NCBI RefSeq assembly: GCF_028502605.1
Contig: NW_026611594.1
Span: forward strand, 1,319,501-1,383,500
Source of the DNA: Trichoderma breve
Lineage: Eukaryota > Ascomycota > Sordariomycetes > Hypocreales > Hypocreaceae
Length of the DNA stretch: 64,000 bases
Direction: 5' to 3'
Below the pieces are notes generated by a model. It worked only from the letters and a program-made list of their open reading frames with translations, made no database searches and was not told the DNA's origin. A program made the translations under genes and the position numbers. This document shows, piece after piece, positions 32,094 to 43,652 of the stretch; position 1 is the stretch's first letter, and each line of letters begins with the position of its first letter.

Positions 32094-33256
32094 TTACTCA
32101 GCTGATGAATGCTCTCGCCGATCAAAAGACTGAAGAGTGATTGGTTCAAAAGCAGCAGAGCGACCCTTCCACCAGTGAATTTTGGACGAAGGAAAACTGC
32201 TTCCGGGCCCCTTCAGAACCATCCCAGGATGCACCAGATTCAGAGACGCCAGAGCAAGAAGCATGGGTAACGCATCAAGATATAACTGGTAGGCTTCGTG
32301 ACGCAGTATTTCGTTGGAAGAGGACACGCCACCGCTAAACTCGATAAGTCGAAACGTAATTCGCTCCTGGTTGGTGTGTTAGTACCAGGTGTGGTGTAGA
32401 CGGCGAGAGTATACGGACAACAATCAGAATGAGAACAAGAAATATGACGAGAATGAGAGGACGTATCCACCTATTCCGATTTTTCAGTGTACCGGTACGG
32501 ATATCAAACGATACTTGTCGGTAAAAGGACGTAACGACAACGACGAAGATCAACACAAAGAAGAGCTGCACCCCAACACCGGCCATGTAAACTTTTCTTC
32601 CAAGGCTTGCGTTCTCTGTGCTGTGCTGATCTGCCATGAGCGCACCGCCAGCAGCTTGAACGATGAAAGAAATTATATCGGCCGCCACGAAGCCTTTTGC
32701 AAGCCAACGAGCCGGGATCCTGAGTGCTGTTTGTTTCGGGTGGAGGAAGTAAATGAGGCGGGAGACGACCATGTATGCAAACGCATTTATCCCTGGACAT
32801 ACATTGTCAGAACATAGTTAGAGCTGCTCAAAGATGGTGATTTCCTACACAATGGAGCGAGAAGGAATAATAGTGTCGAAAGGGTCACATATGTAGAGTT
32901 TTGCTGATCTTTTGCACCCAACGTGCGTAGAATGAAGCAAACGCACTCCCATAGTGCACCCATGGTGATGGCCCAGCAGAATGGCTAGGAAGTGTTAACA
33001 AGCGCACGGCAGTGAGGGTTCTTTTTTTCCAAACCTTCTTCAAAGTAATGGCCTGTGCAAGGTGCGCACACGTAGTCAAGCCAAACGCAATCGCAAAGGC
33101 GGCATTATCTTCCCAACGAGGATAAAAGCCATAGTTGGCGTTGCAGGCGTCCGGAGGAACATAGCCATTGGTGTCGGGGACTGCAGTCGTACAGGCTACG
33201 ATCACGGTTGAAGTGGTTCCTGACAAGAGGGTGGGCGTGGGGGTAATCGTCACCAT
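32094..33256 (-). CDS. RTA1-like seven-helix membrane protein, second copy
   Basis: Paralogue of the protein at 22123-23094. Start 33256; the N-terminus has an outer segment with cysteines (VACTTAVPDTNGYVPPDACN), as in RTA1 proteins with an exoplasmic head. Introns must be removed: GTTTGG...CCTAG joins AITLK to PFCWAITMGALWECVCFILR; GTAGGA...CAG joins APL-W to INAFAYMVVSRL; a third joins LILIV to RITFRLIEFSGG. Family marks are YMAGVGVQLFFVLIF and HEAYQLYLDALPMLLALASL. About 300 residues, apparently intact. The last splice donor (GTCCGT) is unusual, so that joint is the least certain. Confidence 0.82.
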
Positions 33257-33906
33257 GCTGGTTGTTTTACGCTGAGATGAAGCAATTGCTATAAACTCAA
33301 GGAGGACTCGTTGTTCTCAGTTCTGTCAGGAAAGATGTGATTTATAAGATAATGCAAATATGCATTCGCCTAACCGGTGCGTTTTTGAGATCATCGTGGC
33401 CATCTTGACATAGGAAGTGGCCACCGCCTCCTTTCTAGCGGGTATTGTACGCGGCCACAATCGTTTTTGCGGGGATGAAAACGATGGCCATTCGCAATAG
33501 ACACGATATATTCCTTGGTAAGGCTGAATGAGGTTTACGCCTGAGACAGATTAGCCCCGTTGTGCCTGGTATTCTAGATTTGAACGTAGCTTAAACAGGT
33601 CCCGCTCACTATTCATTGGCTCGGAGCATCGCTTTCGTCGCTTTCGCAAGTATTGGAAAACGACGCCGTCCCACTCGGCGCTAATCTGGACAACTTCTCC
33701 ACCTTGAATCACGGCATGAGATACACAAAAAAACATCATAGCATGCTGCTAGAAGTCCGGGCTGCATGTGTGAATTGGGATACAATCCATAAATGCAAGC
33801 GAACATGCGAGTGGCTTATACAAAACGTGTCCATTTTCGTTTATCTTGCTCCAAATGTACCACGCACTTATAATTTAGAGACTAGTTCCATAATATTATA
33901 AAATCA
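33257..33906. other. intergenic region
   Basis: 650 bp with the RTA1 promoter on the left and a regulator 3' end on the right. No gene or repeat seen. Confidence 0.5.
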
Positions 33907-35297
33907 TCACGTCTTCATTGAGCCAGTCGCCATTCCCAGCGGCCACATCATGTGCTGCTGAAACTTGAAAGGCAGATCTGCAGCTACCCTAATAACCCAC
34001 GCTGTACTAATCTCTTTGCAAAAGGCAAAGTGCTTTGACTGAGGACTAAGAAAGTGCTGCTCTAAAGCGTAGTTCAGCATGAGAAAATGGGATAGTAAAA
34101 CACGCGCGCAGCTGTTGGATGGCTCTGTGAATGCCTTAAACTCCTCTTCCGTCATCTTATTTGTCAATCCGTAGCAAGGCGCAATCTCTAAGAACGCTGT
34201 ATCAGGTTAATGCGTGTAATCATTAATAATAAAAACAGGACGTACCTTCAATGGGAGACTGCTTGGCCAAGCGACCCAACCTTTCGAGTGCAGAGAGGTA
34301 CTTGATCTCTGCGGTTCCCTGGCACAACACCCGAACAACTTTGAGAGACGCAAGACAGTCATCTAGCAAAATCGCGTTTTTGTTGGTCAGATGCCAGGCG
34401 ATATGTTGTTTCATACTGCCTACAAATGCCTCCCTCGTAAAGTTACGGAACATGGACATTTCGAGGTCTGGAACCACTTTTGTCTGGATAAACATCCACC
34501 CTCGCAGCATCGTTATAAATTCCATCATTGCATCTGGCATATAGGCAGATTGATAAGTCAATGCTATAATAGCCGCGTACCGGGCATCGGCGTCAATGGT
34601 CGTCAGACATGGTTGTGACAAAGCTTCGTTAAGGCCATTGATGGCGGCGACTCGCAGATCCAGTGCCTGGATGGAGTAGTCTGCGCCGTGGAACAAAGTG
34701 AGGTGCTGGGCAGAAAGGCCAAGTATGGCGTTGGCAAGGAACTCGTACTGTCCAAGGCATCAACACGCCAGTTCAAGCTGAATTCGTTGACGTTCTAGTA
34801 GAGCTACATACCTCATGAGACATTGCGGCAACATTGCGCCAGACTGGTTCTGCACCATGCGGCGCAGGGGGGTAAGCTTCTAGTAGGAAATGATGGTAGA
34901 ATTGTAGGTGATTGAGGTTAACGCATGATTTTGAACTTGATGAAACTGTGTTGTGTGATCTTTTGAGTGTAGGCCGCGGAGCCTCTGGATATACGCAGAT
35001 GAGCCCCATGCGATTGCAGCTACAACATTCTGGTTTTGCCTCGGAGCATTTGACTCTGCGTCGTTTGCAGTTATAACAACCTTGTCGCGACTTGCTAAAG
35101 CCTTTGCCAGGCACTGGCTTCTTCTTCCTTTTGAGAGGTTGTGATTTGGTGTTTTCTGTATCCAAAGTTTCTTTCTCGTCTGCCGTGGGTGTTGTAACGG
35201 AGTCCGTATCGGTCGAGACGGGCGTCTGCTTGCAAGGAATTGTAAATGAGGTTATGCTACCGCCATCTAACGTAGGGGATACGCTGGAGGCCACCAT
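33907..35297 (-). CDS. Zn2Cys6 transcription factor (sterol-regulator-like class)
   Basis: Nuclear regulator. An acidic/Ser-Thr N-terminus precedes a basic stretch (QPLKRKKKPVPGKGF) and the zinc cluster CYNCKRRRVKC, then SEAKPECCSCNRMGLICVYP near residues 80-107. The following LQFYHHFLLEAYPPA and WRNVAAMSHE-YEFLANAILGLSAQHL are the pattern seen in Upc2/ECM22-related and similar regulators. Introns near 34757-34800 and 34190-34245 separate three coding parts; the last ends WPLGMATGSMKT. About 430 residues. ATG 35297 is chosen; the frame continues upstream without family features. It is in tandem with the carrier gene to its right. Confidence 0.8.
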
Positions 35298-35763
35298 ATT
35301 ATCCGACGGCTTCTTCAAATTTGCATCCTTAACACCATGGAGATGAAAAAGTACGACGTTGATAGCTGTGGATAAAATCACCAGCCAAGTTCCATGGAAT
35401 TTGCTGGCAAGGTTTCTCAATTCCAATCTGGCTGTGCCTGCATGTTGCCCAAGCCGCGGCTGAGCAAGATGACGCAGCAAGGCGCTAATAATACAGACGA
35501 TTACGTACCCCAACGGGTAGCTCAGTTGCGGTGCTCAGTGAGACAACGGCGATGTGTGATAGATCCTAGGGAAGTTTCACAGTGCTCTTCAGCAGTGGCT
35601 GAAGGAGTCAGGGCTCATGATTTGGCCATTGGCAACCTCTTGGCCGGGTATCCGTGTAGTTAGAGAAGTGATGTGCTTATTTATACATTCGATCCCGCTC
35701 TGGAACTTGGAGAATATCTTTCACCTCCACGGGTTCTTCCAAAAAAATCCCCAATTGGCGCCA
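35298..35763. other. intergenic region with a tRNA-like D-arm only
   Basis: 466 bp. At 35513-35531 there is GGGTAGCTCAGTTG, like an A-box, but no B-box follows, so no tRNA is called. Otherwise the regulator promoter and carrier 3' end. Confidence 0.45.
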
Positions 35764-36757
35764 TCATCCACTAAGCTTCTTGTCAGAGCCTCCGTCGCCT
35801 GCCATGTATAATTTACAACCCTCGTAGCAGCCTAGGTATAATCCAGCGCCAAACATGCTTGCTAAGAATGTAAAAGTGAGTCCACGAAACAGGCCTCTCA
35901 CCCCCTCGGTCCGAAGAATATTCTTCGCTGTAGCCATGGGGCCCTGAACGACTGTTTTTGCACTGGAACTAGCCGGGGTGTTGCCGCCCGCCGCCAGCCT
36001 CATTCTCGTCTTGACAACATCCACAGGAACAAATATACATGAAGCACAGCCAGCTGCGGCGGCAGCACTCATGGCGCTGACTTTTGCTTGATACTGAATG
36101 TCACGAGCCAGATCACTATCCCCCGCCGTCAATCTCTTCTTGAGCCATTCATACAGGCTAAATGTCAGACTAGTCCCTGGCAGAGAGCTGGCCACTAACA
36201 TGGTATAACCTGTCCATAGCCGGGTGGGTTGCCGTGAAAACGTCTTCAAGGCCTGCATCAGATGCGAACGCTGTCCAGGAGATGTGCTCCTTTGTTGGGA
36301 GACTTGTGCATTCTGCTTAAGCACTTCCGCTGGATTGATGATGGCACAGGCCATGAGATCCGCGGCCGCACCACTGATTGCATGTGCAATTGGAAGAGGG
36401 ACAAACTGTAAATGACCCGATTTCTGCGCATTTTCAAAGAGGCTCTTTGAGGCCTCATAGATTGCAAAGAAGGCTGCGGATGATGGTATTCCAGCTATCA
36501 AAGTTGGACCAAAGCCTTGATAGAGCCCGCGAAACAGACTGGGATGGAACAGGCCATTCAACTGGCGGTAGTGCGTCCTGTAGGCGGGCGATTGGATTCT
36601 TGTAATGATGGTGTCCATGGGGTGCACCGTTACATCCACCACGACTGTGGCAACTGCCGCAGCCTGGTAGTAATCATTCGTCAATTGGACGTACTAGAGT
36701 CTCTTTTGAAGTATCGTAACTTACCGAGAGAATGTCGCCGCCGCCGAAGGAAGGCAT
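35764..36757 (-). CDS. mitochondrial carrier, S-adenosylmethionine-carrier-like
   Basis: Inner-membrane solute carrier. Exon 1 (from 36757, MPSFGGGDILS) joins AAAVATVVVDVTVHPMD through a short intron at about 36672-36724. The three repeats are recognised by HPMDTIITRIQS, NPAEVLKQNAQ and VPVDVVKTRMRL, the PxD/ExxK/R signatures. GLYQGFGPTLIAGIPSSAAFFAIYE and GLFRGLTFTFLASMFGAGLYLGCYE are the even-numbered helices. The first repeat resembles PET8/SLC25A26 SAM carriers most, so SAM exchange is likely, but I cannot exclude another substrate. About 318 residues, somewhat longer than Pet8. Two methyltransferases lie elsewhere in the window; any link is speculative. Confidence 0.8.
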
Positions 36758-37092
36758 GGTTATAGCAGAATAGTCCAGGGAGCAGGATTGTCGCTACACA
36801 GGCCGTATTTATCGTATAAGCGGCTCAAAGGATGAATTGATTGCCATGATGCTACTGCCTGCTGGGTACCTAAGGTATCTAAGGCAACATCTTCTGGCTG
36901 TTAGTAGGCGGGGGTACGTGCTCTGGGACGGAACAGAAAGACTAAACTAATAGCAGCTTTTAGTTGCCTCTAAGTTCAGGTAACCATAATCAACAACTCC
37001 TAACTCTCGGGCAATTGAAAGGGAGTTCTTATCGGTGTATCCCTTGAGAAAACATCCACATATTCAACCTTACAACCTAGGTACACGGTTCA
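36758..37092. other. intergenic region
   Basis: 335 bp, carrier promoter and regulator 3' end; nothing distinctive. Confidence 0.5.
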
Positions 37093-39559
37093 TTACGGGG
37101 TCTCGACATTCCGTTCTACCGTCTGCAGCCTCGACGTGCGCGCATTGACATTATCTTCTTGTGCAAACAGCTTGGGTAGCATGCTCTTGTCGATAATGAA
37201 CCAGTAAAGTACAAAATCATCCTGAAAAGCCGGTGAATGTACTAAACTGCGGGGGGCTGAACAGTTTGCCCATTTGGGTTTCCATCCAGTTATCAAACGG
37301 TCCAAATTCAACACCTGGCAACTCGCTTCCGAAGATAATGCTACTGTAGGCGTCATTCTGTGGCCTTCTGTTAGTATCATGAATATATTTATGAGAACCA
37401 GGTCTTTGTTATCCTGATAGAAATCGCGTATACTCACTAATGAGACATCCATGTTCGGCCAGGCTTCAACACCATCGTCTCCCCAGTCCCACTGTAGACC
37501 AGTGAGCGAGCCTTGATCGATCTCGCGGTGGTAGTGTCTTTCTAACGGAGGAGACCCATTCACCGCGATGAACTGCCGTACGTGCTTGACGACCAGCCTC
37601 GCGCGACGATCCAGCTCGGCAGCAACTACATTCAGACGCTTCATTTGCACAATGCTGGACGCATCACTCATCCTGTCAAATATTCCGACGGCATAGTGTG
37701 TGAGTCGTAAGTCATCGTCCACTGCCTTGTGCATGGGATTCTCAAGGAGGTTGGCCAGAATAATAATCAAGGCCGAGAAATAGGCACATCCATTCGTCCT
37801 GTACAATCTTCTGTTAGCGTGCCAAGCAAATTTCTAGTCCCGAGACTCACTTCGCGAGCTTACCATATGCTACAATCGCTCAAGGGAGCCCGACACATCA
37901 GCATCATGCAGTGCCTGCTCATATGGACGCAGTATTTCCAGCCCCCAGGGAGGGGTGGAAGCGATCTGGGGCGGTCTATATCGTCACTTCCAAAGGTTGA
38001 GGGCTTCAGACGCTTCCGCCACTCGGCATCGTGACTCCACATCCCGTGAATCATAACTAGACATCCAAGATACGAGAAGTGCGTCATACAGAGCCAGAAA
38101 ATTGCTGTGCGGTTGGCGTGCTCAGTTACAACATCTGCCTGCAGCTCGGGCGGCACTGTCAATCTCCAGCGCTCCAGCTGGTTGTGGAGGAGAGCAACGC
38201 GTCTTTGGCGTTCTTGTGGCGTGATCTTGGAGGCCCGAGTAGAGAAGAGTTGATCATATACTTGGCCTTGAACATGCGCCAATCGCAGCCGGAGTCGGAA
38301 GAAATTGACTAAGAAACGGCCATCTTTGGCGTAAACGTTCCCAGCTCCGTCAGGAGGCATGTCAGTTGGGAGGTCTAGGTCGATGTCATCGTCGGCTTGA
38401 ACTGATGGCGTATGATGGCGGATACATATATCCTTATCAAACAGGTAGGCAATCCAAAAGACACGGCTGCGCTGCAGGACCTCATCAGGGCTGTTATGTT
38501 GGTGATCTCGACTGTGGAGGTGCAGACGGTGGGCGAGGCGAATTGCCGTCCCAATAAGCACCACTGCAGGACTTGAATCTTTCAGGCTGTTGAAAATGAT
38601 GACTAGTCCTAGGATAACCTGCAAGCTAAGCAAGTCCACGTCTCGAGTAACCAACTCTGAGAGGACTGATTGAACATTGCTGACATACTTAGCCGCTTGG
38701 CCATCTTCATTTTGTAAATCGAGATCATCAGAAGGAGAAGTGGGCAAGCGAGTGCCCAGCGCCAGCACGATATTTATTGCAGCCCATGTCTTTCGAGGAT
38801 TTTGACACTCAGATGCGTAATAGTCATGTAGCTTGCGGAGGAATGTTGTTTGCGAGAAGAGCGGCATCAATGAGTTTATGTGGGTGAAATAGTGTTCTAT
38901 GATGGGCTGAATTTCCTCAAAGGGCGGGAGGTGAGGATATGAGTTGGTCCACTTCGTGTCAGACATAAGGGTTTCAGATGCAGCCAAATCAACTGGGTGA
39001 GTCACACTAGAGAGCTGACTCAAAACGCCGGTAAAATCATTGTCAAAATGAGTTAGGGGCTGGTCGGGCAGCTGATTTGGCACTGGAAATGGTGACAGTG
39101 CTGTAGTCACCAGAGATGGTGTCTCTTGAGATTGGGTAGTAGCCGCAGTCACAGCACCAAAAATTTGTTCGATCCGTTCCTCCATGCGAGCAAGCCTCGA
39201 TTCAATGCTTTCGATTCGCCTCGTCCTTTCGTAGTTAGTTAACCACAAGCACATTCACGAGACAGCATCCAATCTACACACCCATCTTGACTGGCCATGG
39301 CGGCGTGATCAGGAGCTACTGGTGAGCAAGGCAGCTCTGCTGGCTGTGGCTGAGCGGATTTAAATCGTTTCCGCGCTCGCGTAGTGCAGCATTCTGCCTT
39401 GTAAAGCCGACAGTTGGAACAGGTTGGCTCAAGCATATCGCATTTGATCTTCTTGAAGAAACATAAGTCGCAGGCTTCATAGTCGGTTAGCTAATTTTAT
39501 CAAGACAGAGATTTCCTAATACCTTTTCGCCTATTCACTTGGTAGGCTACTTCCATCAT
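37093..39559 (-). CDS. Zn2Cys6 transcription factor with PF04082 domain
   Basis: Nuclear regulator. Exon 1 starts MMEVAYQVNRRK (39559) and a 47-nt intron joins it to ACDLCFFKKIKCD, completed by MLEPTCSNCRLYKAEC, so all six cysteines are present. A coiled-coil linker IESIESRLARMEERIEQIF follows after a second intron. The fungal-specific domain has FEEIQPIIEHYFTHINSLMPLF, AIRLAHRLHLHSRD and SRVFWIAYLFDKDICIRHHTPS, the hallmark of PF04082. A third intron near 37807-37865 joins DCSI-W to TNGCAYFSALIIIL. About 770 residues, full length. It stands between the carrier and the old-yellow-enzyme gene, all on the minus strand. Confidence 0.85.
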
Positions 39560-40126
39560 ACAAGTTCTGTAACTGACAGGTTAAGATGATGAAACTAGTA
39601 GACTCAACAAGAAGGGGCAGATTATTTGTGTACTGTACAGCGTACTAAGCCCAGGCATTATTAAGCTTCGAAGGATGTGAACCTCACAAATTTCTCCATA
39701 ATTCCGACCCGACTAATACCAATACAGTATCTAATTGTAGGCAAGATAGACGCTGGTTCCGTGCCGCTGATGAAATGATCGTCTCTTGGGCTTAGGCTAA
39801 TAGCACATACTTGGACGGCCGATAACGTCTAGCTCAATGCTTCAACACAGGCGGAATCATCAGTCAACAACAGCTAACTTGGCGCTAGAGCTCCGTTGAA
39901 TACCACATCCAGCTTTTCTTCGTAAGATGATGATTCCGGAGGCCACATGGGCTATACCTCAAAATCCAAAATATACAAATGTAAATAGGCGTGCACCGGT
40001 TATATACTCCCGTGTGGTAGTGACGCGTGTAACCACGTTACTCTCTTACTTCGAGGTACGAAGTAGACTCTTAGAAATATCCCTGATGGCCTCCCTGTCA
40101 GCGGGATACCGTAGATTGCTGGACTT
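39560..40126. other. intergenic region
   Basis: 567 bp with the regulator promoter and the reductase 3' end; no gene or repeat recognised. Confidence 0.5.
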
Positions 40127-41681
40127 TTAAGGACTCTCATATGGCGTGCTGTTAGCGGAAGTCACCAAGGGAAACCACGGGCGCTTCCTTTCATGGTCCA
40201 CAATCGCAGCTGCTTCGTGAGCCTCTTTGTCTTTCAAGAAGGACTTGATTGCCTCCTCATCGCTTGAGTCAAACGGCTGGAAACCAGAAGCCACCTGCTG
40301 CATCTGGGCACCAGCCAAGATGAGCCCAAGCGTACTATCGTTGTCAAAGGGAGATACTGGCTTGACTACACTCGTCACTCTCCCACTGAGCAGATCTCTT
40401 CCGATCCAAGGCTCTTGAGCAGCCGGGCGGGCGATACCGACGGCATCTACTGTACTCAGCGCGCTTATCATCGCATCGACTGTCCGCAACCCTCCCGTAA
40501 TAAAAACTTTGGTGCGGCGCTCTGCGGCTGTCTTTCCCAACTGCGGAACGATTAATTCGGCAAATCGGAGGAAGAAAGCCTCACGATTTATAGTTGTCTC
40601 TTTAGTCCACTCATGGCCTACTTTCTCCAAAGTGCCACCGCTCAACTCGACAAAGTCCATCCCGACCTCATCTTGTAACACGCGGCATACCTCAGCGGCC
40701 TCAGCTGCTCCAAAGCCGCCTTCTTGGAACTCGACACTGTTGAGCTTGACGCCGACGATGAAGGATGGTGACGTCCTCGCGCGGATTTTCTTGGATATCT
40801 CTAGCAAGAATCGCATACGGTTGGCCAGAGAGCCTCCATAGCTGTCTACTCTCTTGTTTGTGCGCGGCGATAGAAACTGTGCGATCACATAACCATGGGC
40901 GCCGTGTAGCTCAATTCCATCAAAGCCTGCAGCCTCCAGGTATTCCGCTGCGTGCACAAACCCTTCGATGAGGAAGTCAATATCCGCTTGAGTTGCTTCT
41001 CGTGTTGTCACAAACATTGTATTTTGTGCATCCGTGGCTTTCGAGCTACTTATTAATATGATTCCGAATAAATATGAAACGTTTACCGCGCCTTGACAAA
41101 ACTTACGATAGGGTACGATGGACGGTGCAATTGCCGCGGTTCGCGAGTTTGCGGCCAGAGCTTGGCGTCCTGCGTAAGATAGCTGGGCTACCATGAGAGA
41201 ACCACCGGCTTTTCCAGCAGAAGCCAATTCTTTGTAGGCCTCAAAGCGCGGTCCATGAAAAGGGTGAGATGCATCAATAATGAGATCGCCCTGCAAGTGT
41301 GGCAAGGTTGAACTGATCTGAATGTTACCCGTAAGTATCATCCCAAACCCATTTTTGTGTTCGCCCCATCTAAGTAGTTTGTCAGAGAGCCAAAAATTGG
41401 GAATAAGATGGATCCCAGCACAGTATGAACTGTCACAGAACAATGTGCATGTCCAGTTCAGGTAGCTTTGGCACTTACCTTCTATATAATTCTTTTATTT
41501 CCTCAGTAGGGATTCCACTAGCTTCTATGTTTTTAAAGTCCCAGGTTGCAAGAGTTTCGCCCATAGATGCCTTAAAGATTCGACCGTTCATAGTCTGTTT
41601 GGCGAAATGGAATGTAAGCGGTTCCCCCAGGGTCGCTTGCTTTGCGGCATCGCCACTGTCCTGATATCTCTGCATTCCCAT
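40127..41681 (-). CDS. old yellow enzyme / NADH:flavin oxidoreductase
   Basis: FMN-dependent ene-reductase or related enzyme. Start 41681 (MGMQRYQDSGDAAKQ); a first intron joins IKELYRR to WGEHKNGFGMILTGN. The barrel contains LMVAQLSYAGRQ, the active-site stretch GIELHGAHGYVIAQFLSP with its His pair, then YGGSLANRMRF, FVELSGGTLE and KVFITGGLRT. About 470 residues with the segment described next. At 41043-41103 a 61-nt stretch has a good GTAAGT donor and TAG acceptor, yet removing it breaks the frame, whereas reading through stays open (RKFCQGAVNVSYLFG). It may be an insertion, a retained intron or a lesion. Divergent from the quinone-oxidoreductase gene. Confidence 0.85.
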
Positions 41682-42280
41682 TTTTAGTGTGATTTTCAGA
41701 ATAGAGAAATATATTTCAGAAGTAATTGTATAATTTGAGTCCCAAAGTTGAAAATGTCCCCATTATGAAGTTTTATAATTATTAGACACAATGCTCACAG
41801 CTTAGATAATTGTGGAACTCCGTGAAGCGCCGTGTATCGCCGTACTCCGTACAACGCCGTGAAACGCCGTGATGAAGATGCTCCTAACTATATGTAGTTA
41901 GTGGAGTCGATCTGAAGCTCGAAGAGCTCGAAAAGCCTCGCCACACAGGTTCTTGAGCCATAATGCAGTATTGCGGCGAGAAAAGTGAGCATCGCTTTAT
42001 AAGCTGGGATGCCAGAGACTCCACGGCGCCATGGCGACCCCAATTGCGCCACCGCCCGGAAGCTTATCAGCCAAGTCTTCTAAGAACGAAGTAGAGGAAT
42101 TGGAACATATTGCACAAAGATTTGCATATAGATGGATATATCAGATTATGTTCTCTCTTCAAAGTTTTGCCTATATAACCGTATCTCCAGGGGCAGCAAT
42201 TTGAACAAAGAAAAATACCAGCCCGTCTCGTAACCATAAAATAATTTCATAGCTTCAGCTGCCAAGCTTGCTTCTATACG
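41682..42280. promoter_or_regulatory. divergent promoter, old yellow enzyme / MDR reductase
   Basis: 599 bp shared by two redox genes. It holds the CGCCGT array at 41818-41871 and, near 41915-41945, GATCTGAAGCTCGAAGAGCT with nearby AGCTCG repeats. Good candidate for joint control. Confidence 0.6.
41818..41871 (+). repeat. degenerate 10-bp-period CGCCGT array
   Basis: CGCCGT at 41828, 41838, 41855 and 41865, with CTCCGT variants at 41818 and 41845, so units are mainly 10 bp apart. The spacing equals one DNA turn, which would place bound proteins on one face. Confidence 0.75.
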
Positions 42281-43454
42281 ATGGCTGAAGAGATTCCTAA
42301 GACATCTAAACAGTGGAGAGTCACTGGCTATGATGGATTTGATGCCCTGAAGTTCATGGAGGAAGAAGTCCCTATCCTTTCCGATAATTACGTACTCGTT
42401 AAAAGTAAGCCATCTTTCCCTCTGGAAACAATACAGGGCCATGCCATTAACCAGAACCAGTCCAAGGCGCATCACTAAACGTGAGTCTATGTTATAAATG
42501 CATTGTTCAAATGACGTAAGCTGATCTTATGTATAGTTTCGTGACATTATCATTCCCCTTGGCAAGTATCCATTCTCTCAAAAGCCCAACGTCGTTCCCG
42601 GGTCGGATGGAGCCGGAACAGTCATCGCGGTTGGCAAAAATGTTACGCGATTCAGACCAGGGGATAAGGTTGTTACGATCCTCAACCAACGACATTTGGC
42701 GGGGTCGATGGATGCTCAAGCCGCAGATTCAGGGCTTGGTGGATCAATCGACGGAACATTGCGCTCAGTCGGTGCGTTTGACGAGCAGGGACTTGTCAAG
42801 ATGCCGGAAGGCTTGAAATTCATCGAGGCTGCCACTCTTAGCTGCGCCGGTCTAACTGCCTGGAATGCTCTTTTCGGATTATCAGCCAAGCAACTCATGG
42901 CAGGCCAATGGGTTTTAACACAAGGTACAGGAGGAGTCAGCTTATTTGCTGTGCAGTTTGCCAAACTGGTTGGCGCTAGAGTCATTGCAACAACGAGCTC
43001 TGATGAAAAGGCCAAATTACTTAAAAGTCTAGGTGCCGATCACATCATCAACTATCAAGAGACGCTAGACTGGGGAGAAGTCGCCAAGGAATTGACTGGA
43101 GGAATTGGTGTAGATTTAGTCGTCGAGGTTGCAGGAGCATCGACAATGAAGCAGAGCGTTGCTAGTTTGAAGCTTGATGGTACTATGAGCGTTGTTGGTT
43201 TCGTTGGAGGCGAGGGCAACGGAGCAGAAGTTCCAAATTTGTTAGATCCGTGGCTTAAACATTACACGGTTCGCGGCATCTCAGTCGGTAGCCGGCAGCA
43301 AATGGAGGCTATGTGCCTTGCTATTGAGGCCAATTTGGACAAGCTTCGGCCGATTGTTGACTCACGGGTATTTGAACTTGAAGAGCTCAGAGATGCCTAC
43401 AAGTATTTGCAAGCTGGAAAGAATTTAGGGAAAGTTTGTATCAACATAGAATAA
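42281..43454 (+). CDS. MDR-family NAD(P)H:quinone oxidoreductase / zinc-less alcohol dehydrogenase
   Basis: Medium-chain reductase that reduces quinones or enones with NAD(P)H. Exon 1 starts MAEEIPKTSKQWRVTGYDG; a small exon after the first intron supplies QGASLN and then FRDIIIPLGKYP. GroES-like part: NVVPGSDGAGTVIAVGKNV. Cofactor domain: LTQGTGGVSLFAVQFAKLVGARVI and SLGADHIINY. No structural-zinc cysteine cluster is seen, so the quinone-reductase branch fits. About 345 residues, complete. It shares a promoter with the old yellow enzyme and ends 198 bp from the convergent CYP505 gene. Confidence 0.88.
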
Positions 43455-43652
43455 TGCGCAATTAATCCCAAAAGAACACACTATCAGTCAATTTTCCCTT
43501 CTTTTAATTAGCCGTCTTACATATAAGAAAAGTATTTTGGACAACGGTATTCCAGCCTATAAACTTAGCCTACAGTCTTATAAACAATCACTAAATAGTA
43601 CTGATATGCGATCTTCGGAAGCATCACTGGTTCAATAGTAGCTATGACACTT

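Noticed and set aside
35510..35580. tRNA-like sequence (GGGTAGCTCAGTTG)
   Set aside because: No B-box or acceptor-stem pairing follows.
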